Positions 59,446 through 64,000 of a stretch of DNA of 64,000 bases are shown here, in pieces. This stretch comes from Chlorobiota bacterium (lineage in GTDB: Bacteria; Bacteroidota; Ignavibacteria; OLB7): NCBI GenBank assembly GCA_016788565.1, contig JAEUSP010000055.1, positions 1 through 64,000 on the forward strand, read 5' to 3'. Position 1 is the stretch's first letter; the number at the start of each line of letters is the position of its first letter. Both the position numbers and the translations under genes were made by a program. The notes under the pieces are model-generated. The model was not told the origin of the DNA and made no database searches. It worked only from the letters and a program-made list of their open reading frames with translations.

Positions 59446-60291
59446 ATGCACATCCTCACATCCGTCGCCGAAATGCAAAAATATTCACGCAGCTTGCAGC
59501 GGCAAGGTTTGCGGGTTGGATTTGTTCCAACAATGGGGTATTTGCATGATGGGCATGTTTCGCTGGTGGAGCTTGCGCAGCGTCATTCCGACGTTGTTGG
59601 CGCATCCATTTTTGTGAACCCAACGCAATTTTCCCCAACGGAAGATTTAGCCCAATATCCCCGCGATTTTGATGGCGATAGCGCAAAATTGCAATCGGCT
59701 GGATGCCAGTTTATTTTTTTTCCTCCCGTTCAGGAAATGTACCCCGATGGAGCCAGCACCGTTGTGGAGGTGGAAGGAGTCACCAGCCGCTACGAAGGCG
59801 CGTTCCGCCCAACGCATTTCCGTGGGGTGACTACCATTGTGGCCAAGCTGTTCAACAGCGTGCTTCCCGATGTTGCTGCGTTTGGCCAAAAAGATGCACA
59901 GCAAGTGGCGGTGGTGCGAAAGATGATGCAAGACCTGAATTTCCCAATTCAACTGCTTGTTGGGGAAACCGTGCGCGAGCCTGATGGGTTGGCAATGAGT
60001 TCCCGCAACGTCTATCTTTCGCCCGAAGATCGGGCGCACGGCCTTTCAATTTCGGCGGCGTTGCGTGCTGCACAACAGTTGGCCGCAACTGGCGGGACGC
60101 TTCGTGAGGTTGAACATGCGTTGCGAAGCCAGCTTTCGCCGGCAATCGCCCTTGATTATGCTGATGTTGTGGATCCGCAAACCTTCCATCCCGCAACCGA
60201 TAGCAGTGCCGAATGGCTTGGCATCATTGCCGGAAAAATTGGGCGGACACGGCTGATTGATAACATGCTTCTGCGCAGCATTCCCCAGTAA
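59446..60291 (+). CDS. panC: Pantothenate synthetase (pantoate-beta-alanine ligase)
   Basis: 281 residues. It joins pantoate and beta-alanine with [20 protein letters not shown] carries the two HxGH-type histidines, [23 protein letters not shown] and MYPDG are the pantoate region, [15 protein letters not shown] the K-D-x-Q signature and [16 protein letters not shown] the SSRN block. panD, which makes the beta-alanine, is 155 bases downstream, so the two genes supply one pathway. ATG 59446 is the normal start. Confidence 0.97.
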   Translation: MHILTSVAEMQKYSRSLQRQGLRVGFVPTMGYLHDGHVSLVELAQRHSDVVGASIFVNPTQFSPTEDLAQYPRDFDGDSAKLQSAGCQFIFFPPVQEMYPDGASTVVEVEGVTSRYEGAFRPTHFRGVTTIVAKLFNSVLPDVAAFGQKDAQQVAVVRKMMQDLNFPIQLLVGETVREPDGLAMSSRNVYLSPEDRAHGLSISAALRAAQQLAATGGTLREVEHALRSQLSPAIALDYADVVDPQTFHPATDSSAEWLGIIAGKIGRTRLIDNMLLRSIPQ

Positions 60292-60446
60292 CGCCGCACT
60301 TTACTGCGCCAGGCCGTTCGATACAGGTCGAAAACGGTTCCTTCGGTTCGTACCGATATGTTTGTGCTGCAATTGTCGCGGAGCCGTTCGCGTCCGTAGC
60401 CATGGTTCCGTGTTCCGTTCACTATCTGAAGGATGAGCAAGCGACA

Positions 60447-60839
60447 ATGACCCGCTTCATGTTCAAATCAAAAATCCACCGCGCCGTCATCACGCAGGCC
60501 GAACTCTACTACCAGGGAAGCCTGACCATTGATGAGGAATTGATGGAAGCAGCTGATCTGCTCCCATACGAAAAGGTCTCGGTGGTGAACGTCAACAATG
60601 GCGAGCGATTCGAGACGTATGTTATCACTGGCGAACGTGGCAGTGGGGTGATCTGCTTAAACGGTGCCGCAGCACGCAAGGGGTCGGTGGGGGATGAAGT
60701 CATCATCATCAGCTACGCCTCGATGACCAACGAGGAAGCCCGAGCCTACAAGCCAGCAATCGTCATGGTGGATAAGCGCAACCGCATCGTTTCCCTTACC
60801 GATGAGCAGCGTGCCGGGCAGAAATACGTGTCGGTCTAA
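60447..60839 (+). CDS. panD: Aspartate 1-decarboxylase proenzyme
   Basis: 130 residues from ATG 60447 with AAGGA upstream; the ORF opens 15 codons earlier. It decarboxylates aspartate to beta-alanine for pantothenate. The self-cleavage site YYQGSLTID gives G24-S25, where S25 becomes the pyruvoyl group. [16 protein letters not shown] and [22 protein letters not shown] are conserved blocks. Length is typical. It follows panC. Confidence 0.97.
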   Translation: MTRFMFKSKIHRAVITQAELYYQGSLTIDEELMEAADLLPYEKVSVVNVNNGERFETYVITGERGSGVICLNGAAARKGSVGDEVIIISYASMTNEEARAYKPAIVMVDKRNRIVSLTDEQRAGQKYVSV

Positions 60840-60954
60840 TCACAGCCATTGTCAGTCATTTTCAACCGAGCCACACGTGACTTCAGGAAACCCCTGTGCT
60901 GTGTGGCTCTGTTGTTTTGTTTCCCCTGCATCCTTCCATAATTCAAATTTTCAG

Positions 60955-61734
60955 ATGAGCCAACGCCCATTTGCCGTAGTAATTCTTGCCGCTGGAAAAG
61001 GGACCCGGATGAACGATCCTTCCCGCGCAAAAGTCATGTTCCCGATTGGTGGGGTGCCGATGATTCATCACGTTGTTGAACGTGCGTTCCAGTGCCAGCC
61101 CGACCGAGTGATTGCCATTATCGGCTTCAATCGCGAAGCTGTGCGTGATTATTTGAGTGAAGCCTTCAATGGACGTGTGGAGTTTGCCGAACAATTGGAG
61201 CAGTTGGGAACCGGGCATGCGGTGATGCAGGCAATGCCACTGCTGCACGATTTTTCTGGCGATATTCTGGTGCTCTCCGGCGATGTCCCGCTTCTGAGCT
61301 ACCAAACAATTGGCCAGTTGTGGGATTGCCACACCGTTCGCGGCGCAACCGGAACAGTGCTGACGGTGATTGCCGACGACCCCACAGGCTACGGCCGGGT
61401 GATCCGCAATGCCGACGGCACGGTTTCCCACATTGTTGAACATCGGGACGCTACCGAGCATGAGCGTGAGGTGGCGGAGATTAATTCCGGCATTTATCTG
61501 TTCGATGCCGGTGGCCTGCGCCAGGCGTTGGCAAGCCTGAAAAATAACAACGCACAAAATGAATACTACCTCACCGATGTGTTCGCATTTTTTCGCCAGC
61601 AAAGGCTACCAATCGCCGCCCATTGCTCTGCCGACTTCCAAGAAATTCAAGGAATAAATACGGTGGAACAGCTGAGCAATGCTGATGAAGAATTTAGGAG
61701 GCGGAATGGAGGCATGGTAGGCGCAGGTCTTTAG
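60955..61734 (+). CDS. GlmU-like nucleotidyltransferase (N-terminal domain only)
   Basis: 259 residues from ATG 60955. The nucleotidyltransferase domain is clear: VVILAAGKGTRMNDPSRAKVMFPIGGVPMIHHVVERA, EQLGTGHAVMQAMPLL, LVLSGDVPLLSYQTI, DDPTGYGRVIRNADGTVSHIVEHRDA and EINSGIYLFD with NEYYLTDVF. This is the uridyltransferase half of GlmU, which makes UDP-GlcNAc. The left-handed beta-helix acetyltransferase half is absent. The final residues VGAGL and the stop codon come from the inverted repeat at 61716-61784, so the original end may have been lost. Stand-alone versions of this domain exist in related bacteria. Confidence 0.85.
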   Translation: MSQRPFAVVILAAGKGTRMNDPSRAKVMFPIGGVPMIHHVVERAFQCQPDRVIAIIGFNREAVRDYLSEAFNGRVEFAEQLEQLGTGHAVMQAMPLLHDFSGDILVLSGDVPLLSYQTIGQLWDCHTVRGATGTVLTVIADDPTGYGRVIRNADGTVSHIVEHRDATEHEREVAEINSGIYLFDAGGLRQALASLKNNNAQNEYYLTDVFAFFRQQRLPIAAHCSADFQEIQGINTVEQLSNADEEFRRRNGGMVGAGL

Positions 61735-61784
61735 CCTGCGACAATTCCTCCGAAGGTATCGCAGGCTAAAGACCTACGCCTACC
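61716..61784. repeat. Inverted repeat, 26-bp arms (GGTAGGCGCAGGTCTTTAGCC type)
   Basis: Arms 61716-61741 and 61759-61784 pair over 26 bp with one mismatch around a 17-nt loop. The left arm contains the stop codon of the preceding gene. It could act as a terminator hairpin or be an inserted dispersed repeat. Confidence 0.9.
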
Positions 61785-61827
61785 TGAAGCTGAGGCAACA
61801 ACCGAAACCGAAAAACAATTTCCCAAC

Positions 61828-62226
61828 ATGAAAATCTCTCATCTTGGCATTGCTGTCAAATCTCTGGAAGAAGCTGGCATCCGTTACGGTGAATTATTTG
61901 ACCTGGATGAACCACATCGTGAGATTGTGGAAGAGCAGAAAGTCTCCATTCTATCTTTCCCGGTTGGCGATGCAGTGATTGAGCTAACCGCCGCCACTGC
62001 CCCGGAATCACCAATCGCAAAATTCATTGAAAAGCGCGGGGAGGGGATTCACCATATCGCGTTTGAGGTGGAAGACCTTCAGGCCGAGCTTGACCGCCTG
62101 AAAGCCGCAGGCGTTCGGCTTATCAACGAAACTCCACGCGAAGGCGCGCACGATATGCTGATCGCGTTTGTGCATCCCTCAAGTTTTAATGGCGTGTTGG
62201 TGGAGTTGTGCCAACGGAAGGGGTAA
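61828..62226 (+). CDS. mce: Methylmalonyl-CoA epimerase
   Basis: 132 residues, vicinal-oxygen-chelate fold. It interconverts the R and S forms of methylmalonyl-CoA in propionate metabolism. Metal ligands are in ISHLGIAV (H5), GEGIHHIAFEVED and NGVLVELCQ (Glu). PVGDAVIELTAAT and REGAHDMLIAFVHPSSFNGV are family blocks. No methylmalonyl-CoA mutase gene is adjacent. The MITE-like element at 62242-62355 lies just downstream. Confidence 0.92.
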   Translation: MKISHLGIAVKSLEEAGIRYGELFDLDEPHREIVEEQKVSILSFPVGDAVIELTAATAPESPIAKFIEKRGEGIHHIAFEVEDLQAELDRLKAAGVRLINETPREGAHDMLIAFVHPSSFNGVLVELCQRKG

Positions 62227-62241
62227 GGGGAAGCGGTCATT

Positions 62242-62355
62242 ATACTCAGAGCAAATTGGTTTGCGAAATTCTACTCAGCTAGGTGTGCTATGGATTCCCG
62301 CTTTCGCGGGAATGACAGTGATTGAGTTTTTCGCAAACCACTCTGTTTGGAGTAT
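62242..62355. repeat. MITE-like element, copy A (27-bp terminal inverted repeats)
   Basis: The left TIR 62242-62268 (ATACTCAGAGCAAATTGG-TTTGCGAAA) and right TIR 62329-62355 match at about 22 of 27 positions. The centre holds the palindrome ATTCCCGCTTTCGCGGGAAT (62294-62313). GTCATT flanks both sides (62236-62241 and 62357-62362), though this is within a run of GTCATTAGTCATT. The remainder of 62227-62485 shows only these repeats. Confidence 0.8.
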
Positions 62356-62485
62356 AGTCATTAGTCATTGGTCATTAGTCATTAGCCAGTCGCTGGCATT
62401 GTCTCCATCTCACTCTTCACATTTCACTCTTCACTCTTCGATCTCTTCCCCCTGAAATAGCATTTTCCTCACTCCATTCTTTCCC

Positions 62486-62493
62486 TATCTTCG
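62486..62493 (+). promoter_or_regulatory. Candidate -7 element TATCTTCG
   Basis: 36 bases before the ATG of the BNR-type gene; same sequence as before thrS, the permease operon and the peptide-binding protein gene. Confidence 0.5.
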
Positions 62494-62528
62494 CGCATCC
62501 TTTCATCATTCAACAGAGGGTGCTCGCT

Positions 62529-64000
62529 ATGTCCTTTCTCCGGTTCCTTTTTCCAACGGCTTTTCTTGCTGGCTGTGCGTTTGCGGCGTTCCAGTTCCAC
62601 TCCATCACGGCCGTGCCTGATGGCCCACGCGATTGGGTTGGCGTGATGCGGGCTGCAGGGATTCGCAAGGAAAACCCAGAAGCCCGCCGCCGCTGGGAAC
62701 TGATGCGCCTTCGTGACCCCGCCACCGGCCAACTGCCGCCAAACATTGCTGAGCGCGAACATCAGTTTGCACGGACGCTTCCAACGCGAGAAGGTGCTGT
62801 GGCCGCTGGCTTGGCACGGGCCCAAGATGGGAGCTTTGATTGGACGCCGCGTGGCCCCTACAACGTTGGCGGGCGCACCCGCGCTTTTGCCATTGACCGG
62901 GCCAACGAAAACCACCTGCTTGCTGGCGGCGTTTCCGGGGGGATGTGGGGGTCAACCGATGGCGGTGCTTCGTGGTGGCGGCAAACACTGCGCGAGCAAC
63001 ATCCCAGCGTAAGCTGCATTGCTCAATCGCGGGTTGCGGGGCGGGAAAATGTGTGGTACTACGGCACGGGTGAGTTCACCGGGAACAGTGCCGGCAACGA
63101 TGGCGACGGCATCTACAAAGGAACCGGCATCTACCGCTCAAGCAATGGCGGGCTTACTTGGCAGCAGCTTCCCGCCACCGCCACCACCCGCCCAAACCAG
63201 CTTGGGGAAACCTTCGAGACGGTGATGAACATTGCCACCGACCCCACCGCGCAAGGTGAGGATGAGATTTACGCAGCGGTGCGTGGCGGGGTGATGCGTT
63301 CGGAAGATGGCGGAGCATCGTGGGCGCGGGTGCTTGGCTCGGCTGGCGGTTCGCAGGTGACGGATGTTCTGGTGACATCCAGCGGGGTTTGCTACGCAAC
63401 GATTGGCGGAGCCGGGGCCGCCACACGCGGGATTTGGCGTTCGGTGAACGGCCAGGATTGGAACCGAATCTCCCCAACCAACTGGCCCTCACTCACAATC
63501 CGTGCGGTGATTGCCGTTGCTCCCTCCAACGAAAATATCCTGTACGTCCTTGCCGAAACCCCCGGCGAAGGATTCCCCACCACCGGCAGCGATGGCGAAA
63601 CGGAGCACCACAGCTTCTACAAATACACCTACGTTTCGGGGGATGGAGCGGGGAGCGGCGGAACCTGGGAAAACCGTTCAACAAGCCTGCCAGCATTTGG
63701 GGGGGATTTCGGCAATTTTCTTTCGCAAGGCTCCTACGATATGCTGGTGAAAGTGAAACCGGACAACCCCGATGCTGTGGTGATTGGCGGGACAAACCTC
63801 TACCGCTCTACCAACGGCTTCGCCAACTCGCAGGGGACCGCATGGATTGGCGGGTATCGCACGGGGGATATTTCACAGTTTGAGCTGAGCAACGAATATC
63901 CCAACCACCACCCCGACCAACACGCTGTTGAGTTTCTGCCGTCGAACCCCTCGGTGTTGTTTAGTGCTAACGATGGCGGAGTTTTCAGAACCGACAATTT
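62529..64000 (+). CDS. Large secreted BNR/Asp-box propeller protein (partial, runs off the window)
   Basis: The first 490 codons are present from ATG 62529. The N-terminus MSFLRFLFPTAFLAGCAFA is a signal (SPase I or, with LAGC, possibly a lipoprotein). A pro-region of about 90 residues follows. Then come repeated Asp-box motifs: GVSGGMWGSTDGGASWW, GIYRSSNGGLTWQQL, GVMRSEDGGASWARV and GIWRSVNGQDW. These form a sortilin/BNR-type propeller, as in T9SS-secreted glycoside hydrolase-like or exo-alpha-sialidase-like proteins. No catalytic residues were identified. A C-terminal sorting domain is expected beyond the window. Confidence 0.8.
   Translation, partial: MSFLRFLFPTAFLAGCAFAAFQFHSITAVPDGPRDWVGVMRAAGIRKENPEARRRWELMRLRDPATGQLPPNIAEREHQFARTLPTREGAVAAGLARAQDGSFDWTPRGPYNVGGRTRAFAIDRANENHLLAGGVSGGMWGSTDGGASWWRQTLREQHPSVSCIAQSRVAGRENVWYYGTGEFTGNSAGNDGDGIYKGTGIYRSSNGGLTWQQLPATATTRPNQLGETFETVMNIATDPTAQGEDEIYAAVRGGVMRSEDGGASWARVLGSAGGSQVTDVLVTSSGVCYATIGGAGAATRGIWRSVNGQDWNRISPTNWPSLTIRAVIAVAPSNENILYVLAETPGEGFPTTGSDGETEHHSFYKYTYVSGDGAGSGGTWENRSTSLPAFGGDFGNFLSQGSYDMLVKVKPDNPDAVVIGGTNLYRSTNGFANSQGTAWIGGYRTGDISQFELSNEYPNHHPDQHAVEFLPSNPSVLFSANDGGVFRTDN

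Overview
This GC-rich window most resembles a chromosome of the Chlorobi/Bacteroidota assemblage, probably close to Candidatus Kapabacteria; that assignment is inferred. The pointers are: a type IX secretion system (T9SS) signature (PorX-type regulator, PorZ-like propeller, PorV/PorQ-like barrel, secreted proteins with C-terminal sorting/FlgD-like domains); a PUR-alpha-type (DUF3276) protein; a tmRNA whose tag reads ADSYEYRLAA, close to the Chlorobium tag ADDYSYAMAA; and promoters with a Bacteroidota-like -7 element (TAnnTTnG) preceded, at several genes, by TTG about 17 nt upstream.

Layout. 0-10 kb: end of a T9SS cargo gene, an EI24/CysZ-like membrane protein, secA, an SLBB protein, a sugar-type binding lipoprotein, a Cys/Met-metabolism PLP enzyme, an SDR + DprE1-like oxidase pair and a small lipoprotein. 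10-16.9 kb: DUF547 protein, ribH, PorZ-like propeller, DUF3276, 3-hydroxyacyl-CoA dehydrogenase-like protein and thiolase. 16.9-18.4 kb: an AT-rich insert (Crp/Fnr regulator plus exported protein) lying between two similar hairpins beside the 3' end of ssrA. 18.4-30 kb: ssrA, a lipoprotein, RNase R, an FAD dehydrogenase, a Spy-like protein, a phosphatase, thrS with a candidate attenuator leader, purine nucleoside phosphorylase and a flavin reductase. 30-43 kb: M61 peptidase, peptide ABC transporter (binding protein and two permeases), Nudix + beta-CASP nuclease pair, tRNA-Gly(CCC), a GIY-YIG protein, an L,D-transpeptidase and a haem/copper lipoprotein. 43-48.7 kb, minus strand: ECF sigma/anti-sigma pair, polyprenyl synthetase, tatC, glyA, rpiB.

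48.8-56.4 kb is the T9SS centre. A minus-strand operon (large cargo, small sorting-domain protein, PorV/PorQ-like barrel) diverges from porX-tsaE-tsaB. 56.6-64 kb holds accD, arginase, a GIY-YIG gene embedded in palindromic repeats, panC, panD, a GlmU-like nucleotidyltransferase whose 3' end runs into an inverted repeat, methylmalonyl-CoA epimerase and the start of a large BNR-type secreted protein.

Intergenic DNA is rich in small palindromic repeats, including a MITE-like family with TIRs of about 27 bp. The most interesting non-coding signals are the thrS leader (terminator hairpin whose loop is complementary to an upstream segment), the ssrA-flanking insert and the repeat-embedded GIY-YIG gene. 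All functions are inferred from reading the sequence; no database search was run.
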